From positions 331,762-395,761 of the forward strand of contig JASCOH010000004.1 of the NCBI GenBank assembly GCA_029959295.1: a stretch of 64,000 bases of DNA. Direction: 5' to 3'. Position 1 is the stretch's first letter; each line of letters starts with the position of its first letter. This DNA is from Flavobacteriaceae bacterium PS02334 (GTDB taxonomy: Bacteria > Bacteroidota > Bacteroidia > Flavobacteriales > Flavobacteriaceae). The translations under genes were made by a program, and so were the position numbers. Positions 1-9,124 of the stretch are shown here, piece by piece. A model generated the notes under the pieces. The model made no database searches and was not told where the DNA came from. It saw nothing but the letters and a program-made list of their open reading frames with translations.

Positions 1-216
1 GGAAATGTAAAGGAATTCATTGTCAAGCAGACAAAAATCGATAGTTTTGAAGTGGATTATGTCAGCGAAAATTTGCTTTCAAGTGATCAGATCCGTCAAA
101 TTGAAGAGGCAATTTCTCTATATTTAGAACCAAATCTTAAATTTATTTTTAATAGAAAAACTTCATTGGAAAGAACAAATAGAGGCAAGCTAAAGCAATT
201 TAAATCAATGCTTTAG
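1..216 (+). CDS. C-terminal end of a CapK/PaaK-like adenylate-forming enzyme (partial)
   Basis: The frame is open from base 1 to a TAG at 214-216 and gives 71 residues; the start lies outside the window. The tail resembles the C-terminal small domain of the phenylacetate-CoA ligase/CapK family, with a stretch rich in charged residues ending in a TNRGKLKQF-like signature (related to the usual R-T-x-x-G-K-x-x-x-F). CapK relatives are common in capsule and O-antigen loci, which fits the neighbourhood. It reads toward the glycosyltransferase at 213-968 and overlaps it by four bases, stop to stop. With only the last 71 residues visible the family call is tentative. Confidence 0.6.
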   Translation, partial: GNVKEFIVKQTKIDSFEVDYVSENLLSSDQIRQIEEAISLYLEPNLKFIFNRKTSLERTNRGKLKQFKSML

Positions 217-968
217 TTTCTGTATTTTAAAAATCCGCGATACATCCAATGTGCCATGTAGTAGCAGGATTGGAAAACATTTAGATTTTCAACATTTCTG
301 TAAAATTGCCATTGGTATTTCAGCAGATCCGATTTTTTTCTGGAAAGAGAATTTTTACGGATTCTGTAAATTGCTTTGGGTTCTTTGATTCCATAAGCAA
401 ACGGAATTTCCTTCAAATATTTTAGCCACAATCCCATGTCTTGCCTTTTGAAAACTTCGGGCATGAATTTTTTGCCCAAAACCTCAATGTCAATAAAAGC
501 CGTAAGACAGCTGATGGAATTAGTCTTTAAAATATCATGATAAGTCGCTTTTTCAGGAACTATGAAATCTGAATAAATAAAATTCAAAGCTTCATCCGAA
601 CGCCTGTAGGAAGAAAACACAAAGTGAATTCCCTGTTGTTGGATTGTTTTTATGCTGTTTTCGATAAAATCTGGAAACCAAATATCATCAGCGTCCAGAA
701 AGGTCATAAACTTGCCTGAAACAGCTTGAATTCCGCTATTTCGAGCAATTGCCGGACCAGAATTTTTTTGGAGCTTGATAAGCTTGATTCTGCTGTCTGA
801 TTTTATTATTTCTTCAACAATTTCTACCGTCTTATCTTTTGAACAATCGTCAACAATAATCATTTCCCAGTTTTTGTGAGTCTGATTTTGAACTGAAGCA
901 ATTGTTTCAGCGATAAATTTCTCTGAATTAAAAGAAGGCGTTACAATGGAAACTAAGTAATTTTCCAT
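213..968 (-). CDS. Glycosyltransferase family 2
   Basis: A 251-residue cytoplasmic GT-A enzyme expected to move a sugar from a nucleotide donor to a lipid-linked glycan. The start VSIVTPSFNSEKFI and the residues IIVDDCSKDKT (about 37-47) are typical GT2 nucleotide-binding segments, and DAD at 92-94 within FLDADDIW is the metal-binding DxD. The last part has aromatic and basic residues but no clear membrane span. It is the last leftward gene of the glycan locus, two bases after the WcaJ-like gene, so probably co-transcribed. The specific donor and acceptor cannot be read from sequence. Confidence 0.88.
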   Translation of the reverse strand: MENYLVSIVTPSFNSEKFIAETIASVQNQTHKNWEMIIVDDCSKDKTVEIVEEIIKSDSRIKLIKLQKNSGPAIARNSGIQAVSGKFMTFLDADDIWFPDFIENSIKTIQQQGIHFVFSSYRRSDEALNFIYSDFIVPEKATYHDILKTNSISCLTAFIDIEVLGKKFMPEVFKRQDMGLWLKYLKEIPFAYGIKEPKAIYRIRKNSLSRKKSDLLKYQWQFYRNVENLNVFQSCYYMAHWMYRGFLKYRN

Positions 969-970
969 GA

Positions 971-2323
971 TTAGTAAGCTTTTTCTTCGCCTTTTATAGC
1001 ATTATAAACAGTCAAGAAAATAATCTTGATATCTAAAAGCAATGACCAGTTTTCAAGATAGAAAATGTCAAATTTTACTCGATAAATAATGTCTTTATCG
1101 GTTTCCACTTCTCCACGGAAACCTTTAGTTTGGGCCAATCCAGTAATTCCAGGTTTGATAAAATGGCGAACCATGAATTTGTCGATTCTTCGCGCATACA
1201 TTTCGGTATGGCTGACCATGTGAGGCCTTGGACCCACAACTGACATGTCGCCTAAAAGCACATTGAAGAACTGCGGCAGCTCGTCAATACTGGTTTTTCT
1301 GATAAACTTTCCAACTCTTGTAATTCGCGGATCGTTTTTAGAAACTTGGTATAAATCAGCAATCTCATTCAATTCCATTGAACGGAATTTATAGCAGTAA
1401 AATTCTTTGTAGTTGAGTCCGTTTCTTTTCTGCTTGAAAAATATATTTCCCTTAGACTCTAATTTAATCAGAATTGCCAAAATTGGAGTCAGCCACGAAA
1501 GCAAGCCGATTATGACTAGAAGCGAAAATATAATGTCAAAGGATCTCTTGATAATTTTGTTCGAAATTTGGTCTAGAGGAATATTTCGCAATGAAATTAT
1601 CGGAATGTAATCATAATAGTCAAAAACTAAATTTCTGGCCAGAATTTCTTTATTGTCAGGAAGAAATTTCAAGATTTTCAGATTGTTATCTGTGAAGTCG
1701 ATAAATTTATTGACATCAGTATTGGCAAGGTCTGAAAGCGAACAATATATCTCGTCGATCTTGTTTTCCATTACAAAATTGAAACATTCGTCGATGCGTT
1801 CCTTCTTGTTTGTAGCCAGATTAAAAACCTTCTCAAGCTTGTATCCATAATCTGGATTTTCATTGAAAAAATCTTCCAGCTGTTCTACGCTTTTTCCGTT
1901 TCCAACAATAACTACTCTTCTAAAATTTCCTCCAAAAACTACCCTGAAACGTCTTAGGGCGTAATAAACGAAGAATTTTGCAAGCGCAATCAGCAGGATC
2001 GATAGCGACACAAACTGAATCATTTTTGAAGGCTCAGAAAACTTAAGATAGAAGCCAATGAATGCAAAATTGACAATAAGAAAAAACAGATATTGCTTTA
2101 ACGTATTTCCTAAGATTTCAATAACTTTTGTATATCTGTATACTTCATAAAAACCTATATTCCAAGCAATTATAATCCAAGAAATAGAGACAAACAGGTG
2201 ATATCCGATTTGATTCAAGGTTTCGGGCAATAGAAAATAGGCTAGAAGATTGATAATTATCAAATCTAGTGCATATGAAAATGGCCTGATGTAACCTGAA
2301 TATCTTCCTGTCCTATTTCGCAT
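971..2323 (-). CDS. Exopolysaccharide polyprenyl glycosylphosphotransferase (WcaJ-like)
   Basis: A 450-residue membrane protein that should start glycan synthesis by moving a sugar-1-phosphate onto undecaprenyl phosphate. There are four to five hydrophobic segments in the first about 125 residues, then a nucleotide-binding-like middle domain (VVIVGNGKS near 137), then the bacterial sugar transferase domain from about 258. That domain has the usual marks: a reentrant hydrophobic helix, FFKQKRNG, YKFRSM, RKTSIDELPQFFNVL and VGPRPH. Its start codon overlaps the stop of the upstream UDP-xylose synthase-like gene by one base, so translation is probably coupled. The sugar is not identified; glucose-1-P and galactose-1-P are the commonest in this family. 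Confidence 0.92.
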   Translation of the reverse strand: MRNRTGRYSGYIRPFSYALDLIIINLLAYFLLPETLNQIGYHLFVSISWIIIAWNIGFYEVYRYTKVIEILGNTLKQYLFFLIVNFAFIGFYLKFSEPSKMIQFVSLSILLIALAKFFVYYALRRFRVVFGGNFRRVVIVGNGKSVEQLEDFFNENPDYGYKLEKVFNLATNKKERIDECFNFVMENKIDEIYCSLSDLANTDVNKFIDFTDNNLKILKFLPDNKEILARNLVFDYYDYIPIISLRNIPLDQISNKIIKRSFDIIFSLLVIIGLLSWLTPILAILIKLESKGNIFFKQKRNGLNYKEFYCYKFRSMELNEIADLYQVSKNDPRITRVGKFIRKTSIDELPQFFNVLLGDMSVVGPRPHMVSHTEMYARRIDKFMVRHFIKPGITGLAQTKGFRGEVETDKDIIYRVKFDIFYLENWSLLLDIKIIFLTVYNAIKGEEKAY

Positions 2324-3306
2324 TAAAAAATATATTTTGAAAAGTCCTTATGCTCTTCCTTGAGTAATTCCTCAGAAGACAATGATTTGAAATAATCATA
2401 AGTTATTTTCATTCCTTCAGCTCTGGAAACTTTTGCTTCCCAGCCCAATATCTCTTTTGCTTTTGTAGTATCTGGCTGTCGCTGCAGCGGATCGTTGATA
2501 GGCAACGGATGATAAACCACTTTTTGGTCAGTTCCTGTTAATTTTATAATTTCTTCGGCAAAATCTTTAATCGTGATTTCATCAGGATTTCCGATGTTTA
2601 CAGGAAGCGAGTAATCTGAATGCAGCAATCTGAAAATACCTTCCACTTGGTCGTCTACATAGCAAAAAGAACGCGTCTGCATGCCGTCTCCAAAAATTGT
2701 CAAATCTTCGCCACGCAAAGCCTGACCGATAAATGCGGGAATTACACGCCCGTCGTTGAGTCGCATTCTTGGTCCGTAAGTATTAAATATTCTTACGATT
2801 CTAGTTTCTACTCCGTGAAATGTGTTGTAAGCCATCGTGATGGATTCTTGAAAGCGCTTTGCTTCATCATAAACGCCTCTTGGACCTATGGTATTTACGT
2901 TTCCGTAATATTCTTCAGTTTGCGGATGAACCAGCGGATCTCCATAAACTTCAGAAGTTGACGCAATAAGAATTCGTGATTTTTTTATTCTCGCAAGACC
3001 CAGAAGATTGTGCGTTCCTAAAGATCCTACTTTTAAAGTCTGGATCGGAATTTTCAAATAGTCTATCGGACTCGCCGGTGAAGCAAAATGCAGAATATAA
3101 TCTATTTTACCAGGAACATGTACAAATTTGGTGATATCATGATGATAAAACTCGAAATTTTCTAGTTTAAAAAGATGCTCTATATTTTTTAAATCGCCTG
3201 TTATAAGATTATCCATTCCAATTACATAGTAACCTTCTTTGATAAAACGATCGCACAAATGTGACCCTAAAAACCCTGCGGCTCCCGTTATCAGTATTCT
3301 TTTCAT
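2323..3306 (-). CDS. UDP-glucuronate decarboxylase / UDP-xylose synthase-like NAD-dependent SDR
   Basis: A 327-residue extended short-chain dehydrogenase. Residues 8-14 (GAAGFLG) bind NAD, Y146 and K150 in the Y-D-E-A-K segment are the catalytic pair, and the segments [28 protein letters not shown] and [10 protein letters not shown] match UDP-glucuronate decarboxylases much better than dTDP-glucose dehydratases. The known family reaction is UDP-glucuronate to UDP-xylose. UDP-glucuronate is not made by any gene here, so a UDP-glucose dehydrogenase is expected elsewhere. It sits directly before the initiating transferase, consistent with supplying a sugar for the same glycan. It should not be mistaken for RmlB. 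Confidence 0.86.
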   Translation of the reverse strand: MKRILITGAAGFLGSHLCDRFIKEGYYVIGMDNLITGDLKNIEHLFKLENFEFYHHDITKFVHVPGKIDYILHFASPASPIDYLKIPIQTLKVGSLGTHNLLGLARIKKSRILIASTSEVYGDPLVHPQTEEYYGNVNTIGPRGVYDEAKRFQESITMAYNTFHGVETRIVRIFNTYGPRMRLNDGRVIPAFIGQALRGEDLTIFGDGMQTRSFCYVDDQVEGIFRLLHSDYSLPVNIGNPDEITIKDFAEEIIKLTGTDQKVVYHPLPINDPLQRQPDTTKAKEILGWEAKVSRAEGMKITYDYFKSLSSEELLKEEHKDFSKYIF

Positions 3307-3311
3307 AGCGA

Positions 3312-4652
3312 TTAAAGATTGGTATTGTTGGCTTTAATTAAATTTTTTGAATTAAAAAGACAATAAAAAAGTGTAAAAAACACGACTCCGCGCTGTCTCC
3401 ATAAAAATGATTCTGTCAAAAATAAACTTATCATTAGAATTGCGAAAGCAAAATGCACAAAATCTTTTGATTTAAATGCGTTTCTCAAATTAATTAACAG
3501 CATTGCCATTAATAATAAAAATCCGAAGATGCCCAATTCTGCAAAATTCTGTACATATTGGTTGTGGAAATTCTTAGATTGGTATCCTTCGTAATTGTTT
3601 GATTGATCGCCTGTATAAATATCATACTGGACAGCTTTCTCTGCAATTTTTGGATAAGAAGCATTAAGTCCGAAGCCTGTAAAGAAGACGTTCTCTTCTG
3701 TAACCAGCTCTTTAAATATTCTGAATTGATATACTCGAAATGCCGTTCCGGGGAAAAAATCATTCTTTCTGAATTTTTCATTCGTCCAAGCCTGTCTTAT
3801 GCTTACGTTGTAAACTTTTGCATCGCCTTTACTTATTACATCATTAACAGTGCTGTCAGACATATTTGATTCATATTCAATCATGAATCTTTCTCTTATT
3901 TTTCCTAAAAATCCTACTGAAATCAGAATTGCTATAAAAACTATTAAGTTTCTTACCCGCATCCTTTTGGAAATTTTTATATAAAAAATAAAATACAAGA
4001 CTAAAAGTATTGCAAAAGTTACAATAATATTTTTTGAAGACAATAGAAATATCATGGCCAAAAGTGCCACCAGTGCTACATAATCTAGCCAAATTTTACT
4101 GTTCTTTTTTATAAAATAGAAAAATGCAATAGAAACATACACCGAAACATGGATCGCATTTACATCTTTTGTAACCAGCTCGTGGTAGAAAAAAACATCT
4201 GTGTTTTGGGTCAAGCAAAAACGTATGACGGCTTTTAGGTAGTAAAAAATTACGAATAAGAAAATTCCGTAGCTGTAGTATTTTATTATTTTCTGCTTTT
4301 GCTCTTCCGTAAAATTCTTCATTGCTAAAAACGCAAGCGGAATAACCAGCAAAGCAACTTCTTTTGAAAGTGCTTTCAACGTGCTGTCTTTGTCAATTGA
4401 CCAAATAAAAGACAAGGCCATCAAGAGGTAAAGCGCAATGGGAAAAATCAGATTTCTTTGTAGGGAAAAGTTTTCCTTTTTAAAAGAAATAAGTATTGAC
4501 AGAAACAAAATTCCTAAGGCAATGCTGTTCAAAACATAGGCCATCGGAATGGAAAGCAGCACTAAAATTATTGGAACAAAGGCTGTATTAGTGCTATTTT
4601 CTTTTTTCAGATCTTGAAAAACATTCTTCAAAGAGTTGTAAATATTCGCCAT
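3312..4652 (-). CDS. O-antigen ligase/polymerase-like membrane protein
   Basis: A 446-residue protein with about ten to twelve hydrophobic segments and one large periplasmic loop at roughly 240-360, the pattern of the Wzy/WaaL (Wzy_C) family. The loop has the [15 protein letters not shown] and [17 protein letters not shown] stretches; a G-x-G near the loop start and H-N-x-(Y/F) near its end are the family's usual signature. It would polymerise or ligate undecaprenyl-linked glycan on the periplasmic side. The chosen start overlaps the preceding glycosyltransferase by 59 bases; a later Met (residue 38) would cut into the first membrane segment, so the upstream start is kept. A second polymerase-like gene lies at 7865-9124, so which is polymerase and which ligase is open. 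Confidence 0.83.
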   Translation of the reverse strand: MANIYNSLKNVFQDLKKENSTNTAFVPIILVLLSIPMAYVLNSIALGILFLSILISFKKENFSLQRNLIFPIALYLLMALSFIWSIDKDSTLKALSKEVALLVIPLAFLAMKNFTEEQKQKIIKYYSYGIFLFVIFYYLKAVIRFCLTQNTDVFFYHELVTKDVNAIHVSVYVSIAFFYFIKKNSKIWLDYVALVALLAMIFLLSSKNIIVTFAILLVLYFIFYIKISKRMRVRNLIVFIAILISVGFLGKIRERFMIEYESNMSDSTVNDVISKGDAKVYNVSIRQAWTNEKFRKNDFFPGTAFRVYQFRIFKELVTEENVFFTGFGLNASYPKIAEKAVQYDIYTGDQSNNYEGYQSKNFHNQYVQNFAELGIFGFLLLMAMLLINLRNAFKSKDFVHFAFAILMISLFLTESFLWRQRGVVFFTLFYCLFNSKNLIKANNTNL

Positions 4653-5700
4653 TTATTTTATCCCAATTAAATTCTTTGTTGATTGCTTCTAAATTGTTTT
4701 GAATTAATTGCAAGTTATCAATTTTTTTTGTTCGAAGTATTAAATCTTTAACTTCTTCTTCATTTGAGAAATAATAAGCATTCTCTTTTAAGATCCCCTT
4801 GTTAAATTCATTGTTGTGAGCCAAAATCATCGCCTGCGAAGCCATTGCCTCTAAAAGCGAAGGATTTGTTCCCCCGACAGTGTGGCCATGAAAATAAAGG
4901 TTAGAAAAACAGCGCAGGTTATTTAAATGTTCCAAATTATAGAGCGCTCCTATAAACTTGATATTTGGATAATTCTTGAATTTTTCTTTCAGATATTCCC
5001 CAAATTTCTTTTTGTGGTCGCCTATAATCAGCATTGGCGTTTCATTCTTACTTAAAACAACGCCATCTAAAATCATTTCAATACTGTTTTCTGGCTCTAA
5101 TCTTGCCAAAATCATATTGAAATTGTATTTTTCAACATTGTAGATTTTTAAAATTTCTTCATCCGGATTTTCAAAAACCGTGGCTCCATAAGCAATATAA
5201 GCAGAGTTCTTTTGGTATTTTTCTTGAATATAGTTTTGAATTCCGATAGAATCTGACACTAAAAAATCACTGCTTTTCACAGCAAGCTTCTCAGCATACA
5301 TTAGCATTTTTTGAGTTTTAGTAGAATATTTCGTGCGCTTCCACTCCATCCCATCCATGTTTGTGATGATGATAGATTTTTTTGGAAGCAAGAAATACCA
5401 CACTGAGTTGCTGGTGTATCCAAGCTGAAGAATGATATCAAAATTTTTCTTTCTGGAATCTAATATGCAATTGTAATCATAAATAAACTGTCCAAAAGTC
5501 CCCATTTTATGTTCAGGATCATTTTGGTGCAATATATTTACGCCCTTGAAAGTTTTCTCTTGATAAGGATGATTATGTGAATTATAGACATAAACGTCAT
5601 GTCCTTTTTCGGCAAGATAAACTGAAAAAAATTCTGCAAACTGTTCAAAACCTCCATAATGATTTGGAACACCCCGAGTTCCTAATATGGCTATTTTCAT
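4594..5700 (-). CDS. Glycosyltransferase with DUF1972 domain (rhamnosyltransferase-like, GT4)
   Basis: A 368-residue GT-B transferase. The start MKIAILGTRGVPNHYGGFEQ is the hallmark of the DUF1972 N-terminal domain found in WchF-like rhamnosyltransferases. The C-terminal half has a GT4 donor site: an E-N-x-E-like segment near 210 (ARLEPENSIE) and GGTNPSLLEAMASQ near 280. The neighbouring rml genes make dTDP-rhamnose, so rhamnose is a reasonable donor guess, not a demonstrated one. The gene begins the leftward group 5700-213; a divergent rightward pair starts at 5931. Confidence 0.86.
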   Translation of the reverse strand: MKIAILGTRGVPNHYGGFEQFAEFFSVYLAEKGHDVYVYNSHNHPYQEKTFKGVNILHQNDPEHKMGTFGQFIYDYNCILDSRKKNFDIILQLGYTSNSVWYFLLPKKSIIITNMDGMEWKRTKYSTKTQKMLMYAEKLAVKSSDFLVSDSIGIQNYIQEKYQKNSAYIAYGATVFENPDEEILKIYNVEKYNFNMILARLEPENSIEMILDGVVLSKNETPMLIIGDHKKKFGEYLKEKFKNYPNIKFIGALYNLEHLNNLRCFSNLYFHGHTVGGTNPSLLEAMASQAMILAHNNEFNKGILKENAYYFSNEEEVKDLILRTKKIDNLQLIQNNLEAINKEFNWDKINGEYLQLFEECFSRSEKRK

Positions 5701-5930
5701 TTAGTGCAATTCGTTTTTAGTGCGTAAAAATAATGATTTTTAACTTACTTTTAGGAAAAATATTATCTTCGTTTGAATGTTAATTGATGGAATATAATTC
5801 TAAATAATAAATTTAACACATGAAATTATGATGTGATTATATTATACTGGCTTTATTTTATTTACTTTGCGCTAGTATGATTATTTAGAATAATTATCAT
5901 TAATTTTGTAAAATACAAAAAGCGAAAATC
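5701..5930. other. Divergent intergenic region between two transcription units
   Basis: This 230-base, very AT-rich stretch separates the leftward glycosyltransferase group from the rightward oxygenase-GT4 pair. Apart from the rightward promoter at 5877-5908 no coding, repeat or RNA signal was seen. A weak TAnnTTTA-like box faces the leftward gene but was not convincing enough to list separately. Confidence 0.6.
5877..5908 (+). promoter_or_regulatory. Flavobacterial-type promoter of the oxygenase-GT4 pair
   Basis: TTG at 5877-5879 and TAATTTTG at 5901-5908, 21 nt apart, match the Flavobacterium consensus (TTG, 17-23 nt, TAnnTTTG). The start codon is at 5931, giving a short leader of about 15 bases. 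Confidence 0.6.
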
Positions 5931-6707
5931 ATGATTAATTTCGAATATTTAGAAAATAACCTAGATACATTAAGAATTCAATATTTAGCAGCTGCTCCAT
6001 TTCCTCATCTTATAGTTGATGATTTTTGTGAAACAGAAAAATTGGAAAAAGCTTACCAGAGTATTCCTGAGCTTAATAATAAAAGCAGGGATTATGCTTT
6101 TGCAAATAATAAATTTGAAAAATCGAATTATCGTGAGCTTTCTCCAGAATTATTAGAACTTTATAATGATTTGGCTTCTGAGCGTTTCAATAAAATTCTG
6201 TGCTATATCACAGCAAAGAAGGTCTTTGTTGATCCAAAAAATCATGGTGGCGGATTGCATCAAGGAAAAAAGAACAGTTTTCTTGATATGCACCTAGATT
6301 TCAATTACCATCCAATCAATAAAAACTGGTATCGTGAATTAAACCTGTTGCTTTATTTAAACAAAGACTGGAAACCTGAATATAAAGGTGGATTGAGAAT
6401 AAAAGACTTGAGAACTAATGATGAAGCAGAGCTTGATGTTCCATTCAACCGCTTAATCATTCAACAATGTGCTCCTTATACTCTTCATGGCTATGACATG
6501 ACTAATTTTCCTGAAGGGAGATTTAGAACATCAATAGCGACTTATGCATATCAAGTTCATGAACACTTCATTGAAACTCCAAGAACAACAGACTGGTTCC
6601 CAAACAAAGATGCTTCATTCATGAAAAAGCAATTAGCCAAAAATTACAACTTTTTAGTAAAAACAAAAAATAAATTTTTCGGTAGCGGTACTGCTAAAAA
6701 TCAATAA
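5931..6707 (+). CDS. 2-oxoglutarate/Fe(II)-dependent oxygenase (prolyl-4-hydroxylase-like)
   Basis: A 258-residue cytoplasmic enzyme with the double-stranded beta-helix metal site: H121-x-D123 (MHLDFNYH) and distal H186 (TLHGYD), with R197/R199 placed to bind 2-oxoglutarate. Such enzymes hydroxylate a carbon while turning 2-oxoglutarate into succinate and CO2. The substrate is unknown; inside a glycan locus a sugar, lipid-linked glycan or acyl substituent is more likely than protein. It is the first gene of a rightward two-gene unit with the GT4 at 6726, opposite in strand to the rest of the locus, which may mean later insertion. Confidence 0.85.
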   Translation: MINFEYLENNLDTLRIQYLAAAPFPHLIVDDFCETEKLEKAYQSIPELNNKSRDYAFANNKFEKSNYRELSPELLELYNDLASERFNKILCYITAKKVFVDPKNHGGGLHQGKKNSFLDMHLDFNYHPINKNWYRELNLLLYLNKDWKPEYKGGLRIKDLRTNDEAELDVPFNRLIIQQCAPYTLHGYDMTNFPEGRFRTSIATYAYQVHEHFIETPRTTDWFPNKDASFMKKQLAKNYNFLVKTKNKFFGSGTAKNQ

Positions 6708-6725
6708 TATTTTAGGAAAGCTTAC

Positions 6726-7895
6726 ATGAAAAATGTTTTGATTGTAAACCAATCGGCAGAATTGTACGGGGCGGATAAGGCAATTTTAGAATTAATCGAA
6801 AATTATCCTGCTGGTTATAATCCTATTGTTGTATTGCATGAAGAAGGTCCGTTAAAGGAACTACTTGAAAGAAAAGGTATTGAAGTAATAAAATGCTCAG
6901 TAATAAAAGTAAAAAGAGGGATTTTAAAGCCTGGATTTTTCTTAAAATTACCTTTTGAAGTATTTAAATCTTTCAGACTTATCCGAAAACAGCTCAATGG
7001 CAGAAAGATTGACTTAATACATTCTAATGCCACTTCTGTTTTTATTGGTGCCTTTTATGCTTCAACTTTTAGAATAAAACATTTGTGGCATGTTCATGAA
7101 ATTATTGAAAAACCAAAAAAAATTGCATACGCATATCCTCGAATAATTAATTTTTTTTCCTCGTTAGTTGTCTTTAATTCACATGCTACTGAAAAGCATT
7201 TTGTCACAATTTATCCCAAAATAAAACTAAAATCAGTAGTGATTTATAATGGAATGGAAAGGAAAATTAGTGAGATTTCTATTCTTGATAAGAACAAAAT
7301 CAGATCAGAAATTTTCCAGACTCATGATGCAAATATTGTCATAACCTTAATTGGCAGAATTAGCGCTATTAAAGGCCAGAGACTTTTATTACAGTCTTTT
7401 TCAGAATGTATAAGAACAAATAACAATATCCATTTGGTTTTCATCGGATCTTATGTTTTGGGGAAAAGCGAATATTATGACAGTTTAATTGCTGATATCG
7501 ATGCTTATAATTTAAAAAACAATGTTACTATTGTTGATTTTAAAGAGAATATTTGGCCATTTTACGATGCATCAGATATAATTATTATTCCTTCAACAGA
7601 ACCGGAATCTTTTGGCTTAGTCGCAATTGAAGGCATGCTTTCAAATAAACCTGTAATTGTATCAAAAATTGGGGCTTTAGAAGAAATTATTATTGATGGT
7701 GAAAGTGGATTGCTTTTTATTGCAAATGACAAAATTGATCTTAAAAACAAAATCAACTTGTTAATTCAAAATAGCGAACTAAGAACTAGATTGGCAAAAA
7801 ATGGATATGACAGAGTTGTTAAAAACTTCAGTACCTCAACTTTTGTAGAAAAGTTTAAAACAGCTTATGATTCTTTAGTTAATAATGACCTATAA
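6726..7895 (+). CDS. Glycosyltransferase family 4
   Basis: A 389-residue GT-B glycosyltransferase. The N-terminal acceptor domain begins with VNQSAELYGADKAI, typical of GT4 enzymes. The C-terminal donor domain has LIGRISAIKGQRLLLQSF near 217 and the E-x7-E region EPESFGLVAIEGM near 293, which contacts the nucleotide sugar. It lies 18 bases after the oxygenase gene, so the two are probably co-transcribed. Its end overlaps the end of the leftward gene at 7865-9124 by 31 bases. Donor and acceptor are unknown. Confidence 0.88.
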   Translation: MKNVLIVNQSAELYGADKAILELIENYPAGYNPIVVLHEEGPLKELLERKGIEVIKCSVIKVKRGILKPGFFLKLPFEVFKSFRLIRKQLNGRKIDLIHSNATSVFIGAFYASTFRIKHLWHVHEIIEKPKKIAYAYPRIINFFSSLVVFNSHATEKHFVTIYPKIKLKSVVIYNGMERKISEISILDKNKIRSEIFQTHDANIVITLIGRISAIKGQRLLLQSFSECIRTNNNIHLVFIGSYVLGKSEYYDSLIADIDAYNLKNNVTIVDFKENIWPFYDASDIIIIPSTEPESFGLVAIEGMLSNKPVIVSKIGALEEIIIDGESGLLFIANDKIDLKNKINLLIQNSELRTRLAKNGYDRVVKNFSTSTFVEKFKTAYDSLVNNDL

Positions 7896-9124
7896 GATTG
7901 AATCAGGTTTTCTCTGTAGGCATATAAGGCTCCTATTAGAATAGATTTGTTGTCAACTTTAAAATAAATTCCCATAAAAACCCAGTTAGACAAAATTAAA
8001 AAGAAAGCTGTCCCTACTAATATATAGTGAATATTATTAATGTCCTGATTACTTGTTTTTGGTTTATGTTTGATAAGTATTATAATAAAAATAATCAGCA
8101 ATATAACTCCAAAAATTCCTGATTTTAAGAATATTGTCATATAAGAATTATGCAATATTGGAACTTTCGAAATAAATTCTCCGTCATTAGTAAAAACCTG
8201 TCTTCCCAACTTTATAGTTGATCCACAGCCTTTTCCAAATAATATAGTCACAATCCCATCACTGGTAACTTGCTTAACGGTTAAAATATTTTCAAAAGAC
8301 CTATAGTTGTCATTAAAATCCTTCCAATCTTCCTTATTAATTTTTGTCTTAAATGGTTCTATTGGGGCAATTTTCACTTTATATAAAAAAGCCTCAAAAC
8401 CTTTACTGTTTCTATTTGGATTACTGATGTAAATTGCTGAATATGACAAAAGTACCAATATCGAAATAGAAGTCAATACAAGAAATGATTTCTTGGTCAA
8501 TTTGAGATATCCGGCCAAGGCAACACAAAGTATGAAAAATTGTATAATATTTATCCGTGCAAAATAAAGCAAACTGGAAATTGCTAATAATACTAAAAAT
8601 ATGAATTTTGTTCTCTTGGATATATCAATGTGTAATTTTTTTGAGAAGATTAAAAGTACAAGTGAGTATATTTCAAAATCATTAAAGTACCCTCCGACAT
8701 GCCGAAGTCCATGGATATTATAAATTTTTAAAAATAAAACTCCATAAAATAATTTTGCGAAATGAATTAATGCAAGTATTAGTCCGGCATAAACAAATGC
8801 TTTTAAAACATCAATGTTTTTCTTTTTAATAATTTGATATCCTAAAAGAAGCCCAATCAGTGGTTTAGACAGATAGGTGATGTCTCTAATCGTTGCATAC
8901 AACTGATTTGTATTAAACAATGATGAGATAATTCCGATCATTAAAATCGAAAATACTGATAGGCAAAGCCATAAAAATTGTGACGAATATTTGAATCTGA
9001 AACTAATAAGAAATATAAAAAGCCATGAAATGAATGTTAATTCAAAATTATTGAATGTCGATACTATTATTGCAAAACATAATAAGTAGGCATATAAAGA
9101 TTTTTTTTGACTAGTATTTTCCAT
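7865..9124 (-). CDS. Polytopic membrane protein, O-antigen polymerase/ligase-like
   Basis: A 419-residue protein with about ten to eleven hydrophobic segments and a large hydrophilic loop at roughly 240-335 holding GKGCGSTIKLG and then LHNSYMTIFLKSGIFGV. The G-x-G and the late H-N-S-Y preceding a membrane segment parallel Wzy/WaaL proteins. A role in polymerising or ligating the lipid-linked glycan outside the inner membrane is inferred. Its start overlaps the flippase stop by one base, so the two are tightly coupled, as Wzx-Wzy pairs often are. This makes it the better Wzy candidate of the two polymerase-like proteins here. Confidence 0.72.
   Translation of the reverse strand: MENTSQKKSLYAYLLCFAIIVSTFNNFELTFISWLFIFLISFRFKYSSQFLWLCLSVFSILMIGIISSLFNTNQLYATIRDITYLSKPLIGLLLGYQIIKKKNIDVLKAFVYAGLILALIHFAKLFYGVLFLKIYNIHGLRHVGGYFNDFEIYSLVLLIFSKKLHIDISKRTKFIFLVLLAISSLLYFARINIIQFFILCVALAGYLKLTKKSFLVLTSISILVLLSYSAIYISNPNRNSKGFEAFLYKVKIAPIEPFKTKINKEDWKDFNDNYRSFENILTVKQVTSDGIVTILFGKGCGSTIKLGRQVFTNDGEFISKVPILHNSYMTIFLKSGIFGVILLIIFIIILIKHKPKTSNQDINNIHYILVGTAFFLILSNWVFMGIYFKVDNKSILIGALYAYRENLIQSYRSLLTKES

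Noticed and set aside
2323-3306. dTDP-glucose 4,6-dehydratase (rmlB)
   Set aside because: Signature segments ([22 protein letters not shown]) are those of UDP-glucuronate decarboxylases.
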